Source: Ancylostoma caninum
Taxonomy: Eukaryota > Nematoda > Chromadorea > Rhabditida > Ancylostomatidae
Length of the DNA stretch: 64,000 nt
Direction: 5' to 3'
Assembly: GCA_037903475.1 (NCBI GenBank)
Contig: JBAJFG010000495.1
Span: 124,001-188,000 of the forward strand
Made by a program: the position numbers and the translations under genes. Below the pieces are notes generated by a model. That model did no database searches, was not told the origin of the DNA, and saw only the letters and a list, made by a program, of their open reading frames with translations. Below, piece by piece: positions 10,780 through 23,068 of the stretch (within the stretch, counting starts at the first letter, position 1; every line of letters begins with the position of its first letter).

Positions 10780-13700
10780 GAATCCTCCTTGCTATAAACG
10801 CAGTATGTCATATCGTGTGCTTACTAAGCGAAGTTATCAATGCTAGTTTTCTGCTCTCACATACAGTTATTGTACGTCGGACGTGCTTTCCCTTTATCGT
10901 GCCGTACATTTTCGCGATGTCCCAGCAAGCCATTATGACGCTTGCGATTTCGGTTGATCTTTTCATCGCACTATTACTTCCTATATGGTAGGCTTTTCTT
11001 AAATCATCAATACCTTCACAAATAAGATACGAGTAACCTGTTTCAGGTATCGAGTACGTCGCACAGTACCGTATATTTTGACAGTTGTGGTAATCTGCAC
11101 AGTGTACTCATTATCTATGTTGATATGCGGATGGATCGCAGTGGATGATGAAATAATTAATTTCTGTAACCCACCACTAGGTATGACTGATAGCCTGCAT
11201 AAGAGCAGTTCATACTAGCGTATGAACGTGCTTCAAATGCTTAAAAAAAGGGTGGCAAGCACCAGACGACAAAGGTGGGTACGTCTCGCACGAGATAGCT
11301 CGATGGTAGCAACATAGACGCAGACGTTGTTGGCAGCTCCACTGCTAATGCATCTCGGTCAGTCCTTAGGGGTATGATGCGTCCCTAGATATTGCGTTTA
11401 TCAATACAGATCATATTAATGACAGAATCAGTGTATTCCAATCAGTCCTTAGCTATTATATCAAAATATTGCCATGGAAAGTGGTGAAAATCACTGTCAT
11501 TCGTGTGATAAGCACCAGTAACTTCAATTGCAAAAAACACGTACGAAACACTGTACCACTTAAAATCCGTTGAAGAACGGAGACGCTTTCGTAAAATCGC
11601 CTTGAATTGGCTATTGGAATAAACACGTCTATCTATTAAACAAAGCGCCGTAAGGGGGCTAAAGCGCCAGACATGTTGTTCCATAACGCGGCGGCACTGA
11701 TATACATACACCAGTAATCTTGGGGGGCAGACTGCGAGGCGACGTGGCCGATTTTTAGAGACTCAGACAAGCTCGTTTCTAGACTCGCCACCTACGTCCC
11801 GCCTGGCTCCCCCGCAAGCATGGGATGGTGATTTCATCACCTTCGCTGGCGGTTCGCAACGTATGGGTGAGAGTGTGTTTACAAGCTTTCAGGCTGCACA
11901 TTATACACAACAGGAGAAACAGCAACGATCTCACACCTCCACTGAAGAGGGGTGAGTTCTATGAGAACTCTGTAGCGTCTCGGAACTGGGAGGTGGCTGG
12001 ACCGATGGCAGTCGGCTCATTCGGTGGCTGCCTTTACCGAATCCCATGCTGAGGTATCGATGCGATTATGCAGTCATTATCCATTCATTTCGAGAAAGCT
12101 TGTGCACTAACATACAGATTAAACGTTTCAATAAAGCAAGGCATGACACTGTGTAACCAATCAACCAATAGTTGGTCAATATCAACAAACAGTTACTCAA
12201 AATTTCTGAATAACTCCCAATCCTTTACTATAACTCTCAAAATTTACAAAGGGTACGGGTGCTCTGATAGAAGACAGGTGTGTCGTGGCCCAAAAGGTGT
12301 GAAAAGGCTAGGGTACGGCTTCGCTGATGGAGAGCGGGTCCGCTTTGGCGCCAGGGTACAGGTTCACCGATAGGGGAAGGGCCCGCTGTGGCCCAATGTT
12401 ATGAGGAAAGCCAAGATACGGCACTATAGGATGGATCCGCTGTCACTCAATAAAGTGGAGAATACCAGAATACGGTTCAGCCAAAGGTGAACGGATCCAC
12501 TGTGGCCCAACAATAAGCAAGACGCCACAATGCCGGTCCTCAGATTTAAGAAGGATCCACCTCGAGTGTGGGGAACGCCAGGATATGGGTTCACGAGGAA
12601 GGACCCGCCGTAGCTCAATGGTATGGAGAATGCCAGGATACAGGTTCGCTTTGGTTCGATAGTGTTGAGAATGCCGGGGTGCGAGTACGTCCATGAAGAA
12701 TGGATTCGGCTTGACCTATCTGTGAGGAAGACGCCAGAATGCGGGCCCTGAGATGGAAGAAGCGTCTGCCATGGCCCAGCGGTGTGGAGACACCACCATA
12801 CGAGTTGGCTTTGGTGGAGAAAGGCAGGGTACAGGTCCGCGGATAGAAAACTCGTTTGAGTTGGCGCAATGGTGAGGAAAGCGCTCGAATACGCCCTACG
12901 ATGGAGAACGGACCTTTCATATTCATACTCAACTCATGAGAAGGATTTATATTTGAGCCCATTTAATGATTAGTTTTGCTTCTTTGTCAATTTTATAGGT
13001 ATCTGGCAAGTGCGAAGCTTTTGCACATTAGAGTTTTGACCGAATCGAATAAAATTCGAATATTTATTCGAATGTTCGAACATTCGAAAATTCGGAGGTT
13101 TCGAAAAATCCGATAGTTCTAATATTCAAAAAATCGGGGGCACCGAAAAATTCGAAAATTCGATAGCATCGCCATATTCGAAAATACGAATATTCGAAAA
13201 TTCGAGGGTCCGGGATTATTCGAAAATTCGATTACTCGAGTAGACCTTCTAGACCCAAAATTCGAATATTTGGAATTGTTTTGCTTCGCAACAGTTATCT
13301 CAGTTCCATTTTCTCGCTCAGGAACCATCCCAGTTGAAACCCCAGTCCAATTTTTCGTTTCAATCTCAATTTTCCCAGAAACCTGCTCATATCTTTGCAC
13401 TCATTCGAAAGCCGCCAACTGCTGTGCGACATTGGCGATCTCTCCGGTGGAACCTACGTATGCAGTTTCCTAGACACTTGAGAGACCATCAGTTTTAACT
13501 AAACTTCTGATTATTCGAGCATTTACTCTAGAACTATGTAAGTGAACTGCAAACTACAATAATAACTCTTACACAGCATTCTTCCTTATATTCAGCTGAT
13601 TTCCGACTACTGCTTCGTTGAAACTCTTTCTAAGTACATAACCGTCAGTTACGGAATTCGAAGTTCACCTAAAATCTTGAGATCCTCTTATTAACCATTC

Positions 13701-16700
13701 TGCGCAAACATACTCCAACTTCTTGTTATAGAAGTTCTGTTGGTTTTGACATTCAACGTACATGCATGCAGCTGTACCGGGTAAACAGAAATAATAATGA
13801 GGAACAGGGTAACACGCAGTGTTTTTTGTTATCGCTGACGCTTTTTTGTTGATAGCTGGAAGCCCATTCATGATCAAAGTAACTGAGCCACTGCACCCAA
13901 CTTCATTTTTACCGCGTCAATACCTCTACATTCACCGCCGTGGCTCGTTTTGTTAAACTACAGGGGTATCAAAAAGTTTCCGGCCTGAACCACTTGTAGA
14001 ATAGCTGCCGTAGTGAAACTTTAGAGTAAATGAATATGCATCCATCGAAGACCAAAACACTCTTCATCTTGTCATTTTATTGAACTTACTCAATTTTATA
14101 AGAATTTTTATCAGCCGAACATAAACACCCAACGCAGACTCTTTTTCGTTATTTGTTTCGTTACGGTGAAGTGCCGTTTCAGAATTTCTCACGGATTCTA
14201 GTATCTAGTCCCTGGACTGTCTTTACAAACTGGCCGAATTAGCGAAATGCATTCGCATTGTCATGAAGCAATACAATTTTGTGGAAAGTGATGTCTCATT
14301 GAAGAGCCTGACTTCCGGGGTTGAATTTCTGCCGTCATTTTTCTTGACTCGTTTCCGAAAAGTGTGGATCAAAGTAGCTTTGTAACAATTCACTTCGTTG
14401 AGGTTTACATGCAGGTGGTAAGGTGACAAAATCTTTTCTCTATCGCACAGAACTTTGGACAAGACATTTTCACCCCTGCTTCCGTGTTCGATCGCACTGT
14501 TCTCAGAGATCTGCCCATCCTGACCCAGTACTCCATGCTTGGGACTTCAAATCTTTGCTGTGAATTTGCCACTTATTGGCAGTCAATATACTACAGAATG
14601 TCCTTTCCGTTTTCTACAAAACTCTCAGAAATCTTCTTTGAATATTCAACTGGAATTTTCTTGTTGGACGCCGAAAAGGTTTTAAAGACTCAATGTTCTG
14701 CGAAGGTTAAAACTCTTAGATGGTAGCCTAAAAGATTTCCAAAGGAAGTTTTGAGTCCTTGCGCACTTACTGCACCTAAAGCCTGTCTGCGACGCTTAGT
14801 GATTTTTTCTACAGCGACAGTAACCTGTCTTCGTCTTGTCTCTGCTCGTTGATCAGAGGTCGCTCTGTTTCTGACCGATTGTCACTCCACTAAAAATATT
14901 GAGTTCCGAAATTTTATGTGGGAATGCTAGGAGACTTCCTCTTCGTTCAGAATTCAGGGGCGGATTAAGATTTTGTTCAATAAATTTCGTTTACAAAACA
15001 AAAATTCGTCGGTTGCTCCTCGCTGGATACACATTTTTTGGGCGATAACCATACATTGGCTTGAATAAAATGTTCTTATTCCTGGGAAGTTTAACGAATT
15101 CTCATAAAACTTTGCAAATTAACATGAAAGGCTTTACCCTACATGGCGCTCTCAAAGCAGTACAGGAATATGGAACAGGCAAGCGGAGGCCGGAAACTTT
15201 TTGATACCCCTGTACAGCACAGAGATATTAAAAAGAAAGCCTTTTCACGGACGAAGGGTTTCATCCACTTTACGATCCTTTGATGATGGTTACAGACCTC
15301 AAGAGAGATAGGCGTTCTTAAGTTTAGGAATTTCAATCAGTTGCAATTTTAAAACCGATAAGGGACCAACTCCACAGCAACACAAGCTTCCACTTATGAG
15401 AAAGTTGCGAGAAATTCCAAAACGGCAAATGAAGCTTATTACCCGAAAACTTTTATGCTTTATGCTTTTATGCTTGTGATTTGGAAACATATCACATTGT
15501 TCACCTATATACATGGATAGAAAATGTTTTTACCAAATGGAATGTTATTCGAACAATATTCGAACATTCAAATATTCGAAATTTCGTGGTTCGCAAAAAT
15601 TCGAAAATTCGAATACTCGGAAATTCGGAGGTCCCTAGAAATTCGAAAATCCGAACATTCGAAAAATATTTTCGAATGTAAAACTCTATTGCACATGACC
15701 CAAGTGGCTGCTCCACCTCACTTTTTAGCGTTCCGAAGGGGCGCTAGTTTATGATAAAATCCTTTACGCTTCACAACAATTATATATAAGCAATGCATGG
15801 ATTAGTGGACCAAAAGAGTAAGTAGTAGGAAAAACAGAGTCCAGCATTCAGCCTCAACAGAACAAAGTTTATCCTGAATTTCCCACCATTATCTTTGTGG
15901 TAAACGCAAATGTAGGAGGCACTAATGCGTAACAATAAATTATACTGTTTCAGGGCTTGCCCCACAGATTAGCAGATATTGGTCTCTTTCAAATGTAGTG
16001 ATTAACTGTCTAGTTGTGGCAGTCTATGTAGTTATTATTGTTTATGTTTATATGAGAGGTGAGTGAATTTTCGCTAAAACTTTGTGTAAAATCTGTTACA
16101 CCTAAAAGAATCTCGTCCTTCATGAACCTATTTTCTGGATTGCTCAAAACGCAGAAACAGAAATGTGTGCATACTGTATAATTAAAATCGAAAGTACTCT
16201 TTTCACTCTGATAACTGTGCAGCAAGTACACATCTCGAAAGGCGTATTGGTTCGAGTAGAAACACCAGCAGCTACGGTTGCCAGTTGCTGCCATCCTTCC
16301 CTCAATTGCTGCCATCCCTCAGCAATTCCTGCTAAAAGGACAAAAGCTTGAGGAGCAATCGAGGATAAGATGGCAGCAAATGGGCACCGTTCCTACTAGG
16401 GTTTCTACTCGAACCATTACGCCGTTTGGGCTGCTTTCGTGCTGCACAGTTATGATAGATGTTAGCACCCAATAGAACACCATTGATTCTAGTCTTTTAC
16501 CAGCGAAATTTTTGCGAGTTCACTGAAAAAGTTGATAAGATAGAAGCACTTTGACTCTCCGGCTGTTCGATGACTGCATAGTTACTTTTTGTGTAATTTA
16601 GTTTGCGTATCTGATCGGAAACGGAAACGCAATAATTTTATTTTTTAATAGGATCGCGAGAGCGTGTATGACCGTTCGTACACGCGATGTCTACCACATA

Positions 16701-19700
16701 AAACCGGATTCAGAAGCGGTCGTGCACAAACACGTGCTTAAAGGCGCCGTCCCACCTCAGGATCATTTTTGAGATTTCCGCGTGAAAGGAACCAGTAGTT
16801 GTGTTCAAAATGCTATATGTGATTCCGTGAAAAACTGCCGGAAAAAACCGTTTCTAAGTCCGAATTGATAAGGGTCTAGAGGGCGAACCAGTGCGAAATT
16901 ACAGGGTCTTCACCTCATGTATCCCTTGCCATTTGTGTCCCGTCACGCATGAAGCTCAATTTTTATTCTAATATATAGTGGTTTGAGCAACTTCCTCAAG
17001 AATTACGAATTTCCCTGAAAGGTGCGCATCTGAGTGAAGTATTCCAACAGTGCTCTTCACCCGCCGCTCGGCTACGCCCACAGGCTGCTGAAAAATTGGG
17101 ACTCGTAAATGGGATTTTTCCGCAGTTTCTCACGGAATCACATATGCCACTGTGATCAGCTCCTCTTTTTTTCGCAGAAAAATCTCAAAACGATTCTGAG
17201 GTTGGACGTTGTCTTTTAGCGAACATGCGTGTCGCCCGTGGCACAGCATGTCAAAACCTTGATCTCGCTAATGTGTGGATTCCGCATTTTCATTTTATGT
17301 AAAGCAACATTATTCACCGATAGGGAAGTCGAGGGCTTGTCATGAGCATCGCAAAGCTGTGCGGAGATTGAAGGTTATTGTGATTGTTTTCGTATTCTCC
17401 TGGTTTATGGCGATGCTTGGTGTTGATCTTGGTCACGCGATGGGTTTCTCGGCAGACGTTCTCTCCATATGGCAAAGTAACATGGTGAGACATTTCATTC
17501 ACTTAAAGGTATTGTCTCACCTCAGAAAATTTGCACAGTAATACAGCCTCCGTGAGCCACCGAGAGCAATGGCAAGCGTAATTTGTCTTGAAACGATCGC
17601 GAATTGTAGCTTCTGAAGGACTATTTTCCATGATTGACCGAGAATTTCGGAGTTCCCGTCAGATTGTGGCAAATGATTGGTATAGTGACGGTCATCCTTA
17701 TTCAGTTTGTTTCTTTGCGGCCATGTCACTATGTCATCACGCATCACCAGCGCAAGCTGATGCGAAGACGGGAGCGTAGCGGTGTAAGCCTGGAATTGTT
17801 TCATTCACCACTCAGAACCCCAAAAACAGCTTGTCGACAAGCATTTGGCGAGCAAGCATCTGATCGCATCTGAAACTTGCTTTCCAAAAACTTGTCGGCA
17901 ACTTGGTTTCGTACTTCCTTGTCGACAACTTGTCCGCCCAAAAGCTTGTCGACAACTTGTTTTTTCTCTTCCTTGCCGACAGGTGGTTCTTCACTGAGAC
18001 AACTTGTTTTTTCTCTTCCTTGCCGACAGGTGGTTCTTCGCTGACAATCTGTCAGCTCCACACTACAAAGTTGCCCAAGGTAGGACCTGTGCATGTTGAG
18101 GCTTGCAAAACTGTCCTTCATAAGGAGGCAAATGCTTCACTAGAGCTGTACTGTAGCAACTATTGCCCAGGTATTCTCAATGGTTGCATCGTATGTTACG
18201 CGGGTATGGGAACATGACTCTCTCTCGTCGACAGGTTGTTCAGCTAAAAGGTTGTCAACAATTTTGTCCTCCAAAAGTTTGTTTGCAAGTTGCTTTGTGG
18301 AAAAGCTGGTCAACAACTTGTTTTTTCTGTTTCTTGTCGACAAGTTGTCGGAAGAAAAGCTTGTCGATAACTTGGTCTTGGATGGCACGATGACGTCAAA
18401 CTTGTCGACAACGATTTGCTAGTTAAAAGCTTGTTTGCAAGTTGTTTTTAGGCAAAGCTGGGCCGACAACTTGTTTTTGGGGTTCTGAGCAGTGCTTGGA
18501 ACTATTACCGGCCTGCAATGGCTTCATTCAGAGAATGAATGAAGCTGTTATCGGGCAGCAGCTCTACGCAATCGCTCTTGTAGCAGCTCGGGCTAGATAT
18601 GCGTGAAGACATGGTGATATGGCCGGAAAAATAGTTGAATCAGAACGACCGCGACTACACTTCATCAGGGATGAAGTGTATTGTATACTTACCGCGTCGT
18701 TATTCACATGGTAACGCGCGTTTTATTAGGTTGACTCATAAGTCCCGTCCCTATATTCTCATCGCACTCTATCTTGTAATTACAAGAATTATTGCTGACC
18801 TAATCTGGATTATGAGGAAGCACTATATACGCCCTACTAAAGGAGTGGTCATCGCTCTTGAGTTTTGCTATGCTAGCGAAGAAACCTGCATTGAATGAAA
18901 CTCATCTGTAGCGATGCAGACTGTTCTAGTTTGTTGTGAACGTTGAGGAAACCAAATCTCACTAACTTATGTGCCTCTAAGAATGTCGAGGACATTCTTA
19001 TTCTTGCAACTGTGACGCCATGGTTCAATAGGTACTGCTCTGGAGATAATGAGCTTTAGAACAAAACGTGTTCGTTATGCCATTCGACTCGGAGGCTCTG
19101 AAGACGCAAGTAAAAGGTAAAGTCAGGAATATTACGTGTCAAATTATGTTTGCCTTACTGTGTTTTCAACCACCCACAGCATGTGTACTACAAAGAAGTC
19201 AAAATGTTCCCCATGGTTTTACCCAGGCGGCAAAGACAGGGGGGTCAAGTGGGTCTTCCAACTCCCTGGCAAACTCAAAGTTCTTTTGATCCGAGTAATC
19301 CATTAAATGAATATGAGTCCTTGGACTGCAGAGTGTGGTCGGTGACTACTAAATGAAAAGAGGTACGATAATGAATAATGACATCTATTTATAAGCACAA
19401 TCAAGGCACTCCTATTTAAAACCTTGATCAGGAATTGCATTTGAACATCAAAATCTTCTTCACGCCGGAAAATGTCCAACCCTGTGCCGAGAATGTTACT
19501 TAGGTTATTTCGAAAACATCTAGACTGAAAGTCATTTCCGATCCATCTTACTCCATAAATTTAACTCTATCAGACTACTGGATGTTTCACTAGAAAACAA
19601 TATATCTGCGAAAATTTTTCACTGAAAGTGAACACACCTAATATGCAACAATGACTATTTTCCGGTCAAACCCCCGGTCTTTCTGAAGCGGCAAGATCGT

Positions 19701-20564
19701 TGAGCTGCTTATCACATAGCGCAAGGACGACTACTGATGTAGACAGCTAATATGTCACTGGTTAAAATTACATTTTCTCAAAGTGATTTGAATTCGAAGC
19801 AAAATATGCTAGTAGGGAATGAATCAACCTAACATACATATTCTGCCGTTTATCCGGTACACACGGATTGCAGCAGCAAATCATAATCGGTTGGGCCGCA
19901 GCAGAAAGGTTTACTGCCCATTTTGGAGCGTTTCACGTATATCACTGAAATCAGTGCGTCCAGCCGGTCCAGAATCCCTTTACGTCTCAAAATTGAAACG
20001 AGATGAAACACTGCCTTTGAGATCCTTCAATTATCGGTGGAGCGATCATGGTGATAGAATCATGATAGAATCCATATGCTATTTTGTGAATACTTTTCAT
20101 AGCGTTGTCGGACATGGAGGGGATCCAATACTTTTTTGATCCCAACGTAGAAATAGAATGTGATAAAATATCACTCATGAAATTTTTCAATGCGATGCGA
20201 GAATCGGAAGAGTTCTATATGTTCCAGTGAAAGTGTGTAGCGGTTGCGTGAATCAAGGCACGAGTATATGTATTAAGAGCATTTAGATATCTTTATACCC
20301 AAAACAATAGAAAATTGCTGCACTCGTCACAACTACTTTTCCACAGTTTCTGAAATCGCTCAAACTTAGGTGCTCTTCGCGTTGCTCTGCTACTCCCAGA
20401 CATTCTATGTTTGTATCTGGCGTTCACCCGAATACCGATCAGCCTTCGTCGAACAACTATTTCTTGCAACATGTCGGAAACCAAGTCCGAATTCTCAGCT
20501 ACCGGCGGTGTCGACTACCAACCCATCAAGGGTACTGAAAATAGTCTCCCGAAAGTGCAAATGA
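10780..20564 (+). CDS. srsx-like seven-transmembrane chemoreceptor (exons 2-6)
   Basis: Five exons join in frame: 10780-10987, 11047-11180, 15954-16058, 17324-17484 and 20370-20564, the last ending in TGA. They give about 266 residues; with a typical first exon of about 43 residues the total fits srsx receptors (near 310). Visible landmarks are TM2 (HIVCLLSEVINA), TM3 (SQQAIMTLAISVDLFIALL), the TM3-4 junction PIWYRVRR, TM4 (PYILTVVVICTVYS), extracellular CNPPLG, TM5 (VVINCLVVAVYVVIIVYVY), a basic loop (HEHRKAVRRLK), TM6 (VIVIVFVFSWFMAMLG), TM7 (VLFALLCYSQTFYV) and the tail phrase WRSPEYRSAF. Introns are 59, 4773, 1265 and 2885 bp; the long ones hold transposons. The acceptor of exon 17324 (CACCGATAG) is weak. 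Exon 1 (TM1) was not found upstream. The family role is plasma-membrane chemosensation; the ligand is unknown. No stop interrupts the exons, so it may be functional. Confidence 0.88.
11181..12244. other. intron sequence, possible repeat remnant
   Basis: This is the 5' part of the receptor's long intron. The part from about 11700 to 12060 is more GC-rich, with phrases such as CCGCCTGGCTCCCCCGCAAG, and resembles retroelement leader sequence, but I cannot show homology to anything else in the window. Confidence 0.3.
12245..12960. repeat. degenerate minisatellite, unit about 60-75 bp
   Basis: Repeated phrases GGATCCGCTGTGGCCCAA, GTGTGGAGAATGCCAGGATA and CGGTTCGCCGATGGAG occur about ten times with many substitutions. 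Open frames crossing the array on the minus strand simply repeat PGILHTIE-like motifs and are not genes. It resembles, but is not clearly identical to, the 60-bp minisatellite at 25143. Confidence 0.65.
13030..13270. repeat. TTCGAA/ATTCGAA-rich block
   Basis: The hexamer TTCGAA and the words ATTCGAAAATTCGA and GAATATTCGAA recur densely over 240 bp. Similar blocks lie at 15540, 21365 and 23220. GAAnnTTC spacing matches the alternating unit of heat-shock elements, though this may be coincidence in an AT-rich repeat. Confidence 0.7.
13961..15212 (-). mobile_element. mariner-like element, copy 1 (decayed transposase)
   Basis: It begins CAGGGGTATCAAAAAGTTTC, ends with its complement GAAACTTTTTGATACCCCTG, and is flanked by TA on both sides; length is 1252 bp. 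The minus strand carries transposase debris, including LLHDNA (14255-14280), the usual second catalytic aspartate motif of mariner, and KVLCDREKILSP. The same frame survives in copy 2 (51931-56229), for example KVLCDREEIVSP and FRKR.KK, which supports past coding. Stops and frame changes show it is dead. It lies in an intron of the srsx receptor, opposite to its transcription. Confidence 0.8.
15540..15680. repeat. TTCGAA-rich block
   Basis: This 140-bp run of ATTCGAAAATTCGAA-like words ends in GTAAAACTCTATTGCACATG. The complement of that edge resembles TGCACATTAGAGTTTTG just before the 13030 block, so both are probably copies of one dispersed element in opposite orientations. Confidence 0.6.
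16211..16453. repeat. 243-bp fold-back in receptor intron
   Basis: ATAACTGTGCAGCA at the left end pairs with TGCTGCACAGTTAT at the right, and further inside TTGGTTCGAGTAGAAAC pairs with GTTTCTACTCGAACCA and TTGCTGCCATC with GATGGCAGCAA. The centre is near 16330. No coding content. It lies just downstream of an srsx exon. Confidence 0.75.
16738..17218. mobile_element. MITE with TTAA-type ends
   Basis: The left end TTAAAGGCGCCGTCCCACCT pairs with the right end AGGTTGGACGTTGTCTTTTA, with CCTCAGGATC against GATTCTGAGG just inside. Interior blocks AAATCTCAAAA and TTTTGAGATTT, and CGTGAAAAACTGC and GCAGTTTCTCACGGAATCAC, continue the symmetry. TTAA is the target of piggyBac-type transposases, so it may be mobilised by one (inference). 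It lies in the intron before the 17324 exon. Confidence 0.7.
17485..17810. other. intron sequence with receptor-like frame
   Basis: It follows the donor ATG|GTGAGA of the srsx gene. A short frame with IGIVTVILIQFV looks membrane-like but has no acceptor/donor pair in phase with the gene and was not included. Confidence 0.35.
17811..18489. mobile_element. fold-back element with repeated CTTGTCGACAACTTG units
   Basis: The ends CTCAGAACCCCAAAAACA and GTTTTTGGGGTTCTGAG are inverted copies. Inside each end is a run of diverged units, CTTGTCGACAACTTGTTTTTTCTC-like, in both orientations; the centre (about 18060-18220) is unique. The palindromic GTCGAC within each unit allows extensive self-pairing. 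The repeated architecture resembles Foldback-class elements, but no transposase is present. Confidence 0.8.
18490..20369. other. intron sequence, no second gene seen
   Basis: This is the rest of the 2885-bp intron before the receptor's last exon. Short frames (for example 18635-18898) lack splice support and family resemblance. No repeat with paired ends was recognised. Confidence 0.35.
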
Positions 20565-21364
20565 ACGAGAAATCGTATATTTTATTTGTGAGCTTGCATT
20601 TCACTTATGTGCATAAACACTATTCCATCTAACACATGTCTTTATTAACAAAGATATATAATAGTAACTACCCTTCAAATAGCGATCTCGTTGCGTGTGT
20701 GCTTGCTTGTAGTTGTTTGTCTCGCTTGTCTTGATTGAATAGGTTCCAAATTTTTACTGATGTCTGATTTGGATAATTCTTAGGAACAGTACACGGAGTA
20801 GTACTTGGCGGGTACTAGTTTATAGGTATTACTAGATGTTGGCCATACTGAGGTGGCTTCGGGAGCGGAATTTAGTCTTCAGCTCAATGAAAATCTGGTA
20901 AGACATTTCCTCCATTGAGAAAAGCCAAAATAAAACTGCTGAGCAGTTGGCTCCCCTTCCAAAAAAGAGGAAAGAACAATTAAGAAAGATGGAATTGCAA
21001 GGGTATTGTCCTCAATTACATGACAAAGCCTGATACAAACAATAATCTTTCGTTGTTGTCATCCCCGGCTGTAACCTGTGGTAGAAAGTTGGGCGAAAAA
21101 TTTGTTGTCACTTCAGTTGGATCAATCAGTAGACGTCAATCTATCGAGGTCGATATCGTCGTATAGAGAAAACTAGAACAGCTTCCTCATCTTGAGATGC
21201 GGTGGTGCGGTGTACGGTAAGAAACTAGAGAGTGTTACCTGACCCTTCGAATATACTGTAGCATGAAATTGATCAAAATATGACATACAAGAAGTAGTGA
21301 GCAACAGTAACTTACATGCGTAACGTGCTTTTTCTAAACAGCGTCACCGTGCACCATATTTCAG
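20565..21364. other. 3' flank of srsx receptor
   Basis: The stretch follows the TGA. It is AT-rich, and no canonical AATAAA occurs in the first 200 bases, so the cleavage site is not located. Nothing else was recognised. Confidence 0.35.
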
Positions 21365-21500
21365 CGACTTCGAATATCGAGTACAAATTTCAAATGCACG
21401 AATATATTCGAATGGTGCCATCCTTCGAATATTCGAATATGAATATCTTCGAATACAGCGGCCTTCTCGAGAATTCGACTGTTCAAATTTTTGGATATTT
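21365..21500. repeat. TTCGAA-rich block
   Basis: CTTCGAATATTCGAATATGAATATC and related words form a short block of the same kind as at 13030 and 15540. Confidence 0.6.
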
Positions 21501-21524
21501 GTTGGGATACAAATATCTGGATAC

Positions 21525-22251
21525 CAGTGGCGGACGCAAGGGGTGTGGGGAGGGCGTCCCCCCGAAAATGGGTCGGCAAATTTTTGAAATTACTTTACAA
21601 TACATGAAAAAATCTTGTATTAGTTTATTTTTACTTGCTTATTTTTAATATAATTTTTATTAATTATTTATTATTATAATTAGCGCTTGGAGACAGACTA
21701 TCACACACCCTAACACTCGTGGGTACAAGTAAGAATTTGAATTTTCGATGGAATGTCAGAATGATTTCCCGACAACCTAATATCAAAGAGAGTTGTCTTA
21801 ACATCACAGAGAATCCGATAAACAAAGAAAATTTCACCCGAATATATCATAAGCTATCAAAAACATCTTGTTGAGACAAAGCGAGGCATCGCTACTACTC
21901 CTTAGTGCAGTCCCAGAGCAGTGAAAGTTGTAAGTTATTGCAAAATCACCAATACCAATAGAAAATTGAGCAAATCACCTATGCACATTCACTGAGCAGA
22001 CGGCACTCCACCCCTCCCTGGACCGCAGAAATCTTCAGTGATACTCCCTTTATAGCTAAAAATTTTGTATTAGCTTGTTTAAAATTCTTCGTTTTTTATT
22101 TTCTTTTGAAAAGAATCTATTTCTAAAGTTACCAGAAGAAATATCTTTAGTAATTTTACTTTCCCATCCGAGTCCTCAAAGTGGCGGATACCCCAGTCTT
22201 TTTCTTCCAAAGCCCCTGCCCTCTCTTGGCTGGGCACTTCCACGTCCACTA
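21525..22251. mobile_element. CAGTGGCGGACGC-ended element, copy 1
   Basis: The left end CAGTGGCGGACGCAAGGGG, followed by GGGCGTCCCCCCGAAAATGG, is shared with copies at 40739 and 44261; the right end CTTCCACGTCCACT is a diverged complement. The left interior GGGTCGGCAAATTTTTGAAA recurs at 40779. The AT-rich middle has no coding capacity. The terminal sequence recalls hAT-type ends, but the target duplication is not visible, so the superfamily is uncertain. Confidence 0.6.
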
Positions 22252-23068
22252 CTAAAAGGCGACGATGAGGGACAGCCTCAGCAGGACGAACGTGGGTCTC
22301 CGACATCCCGTCAGCAGTTTTGTATTACATCAATGCGGAAGAAATGTCGACTGTGAGCATTGGATATTCCACCATTACTAGTGTAAAAGTAAAAGCACAA
22401 CCTGAAGTTAGAAGTCCTCTTCCTGATTTCCGCGTAGGTAGAGTCTCTGTGAGCTGATCAAACCAAGAGAATACGTAAAATGCCCTGAAGGCATCGGAGC
22501 CTTCCATGCTTTAAGTTCTCACACGAAGGTAAATAAGAAATTAATGCTATTTCCTGTAAAGTAAAGGAGAAGCGGTCGCCGATGCTCAGAGAAGACCTGT
22601 ATTTCACATCAAACGAGTTGTAGTTGCTGGTTTTGGACGCGGGCTACATTGATCCATTAAGCAATGACGACACGACTGGCACACACGGATCTGCTGATCA
22701 TCCGTAACATTTACGATTTATAATTGAAGTCATCAAATGAGTGCAGAATCGTTTAATACCTGAGAATCGGAAATGAGATAAGATTTCGCCTTTTTACTAA
22801 CTTTCAATAAGATAGTGCATCAACCTCGACGGTTAAATAAGAAGGCATAAAAAAATGGACACATTCATCAAAGTTTCATATGAGGGTGAACATCTCCACG
22901 AAGGTAAATAAGAAAATATCGTCAGGCCAACATTTATTATCAGAGTGGGAGTAACAATTCAAACAGGGTTCCTAGACGACTGAATACCCGTAAAATAAAT
23001 TGCTGCGAAGTTTTTGTGGAACTGGATAAGCGTCAAGGGTTACCCGGATCTCTGACACATACTATACT
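22252..23068. other. non-coding stretch
   Basis: Nothing recognised apart from a short direct repeat CACGAAGGTAAATAAGAAA near 22525 and 22898. Confidence 0.3.

Noticed and set aside
17634..17873. Membrane-like frame IGIVTVILIQF as an extra receptor exon
   Set aside because: No acceptor/donor pair in phase; the flanking exons 17324-17484 and 20370-20564 already join correctly.
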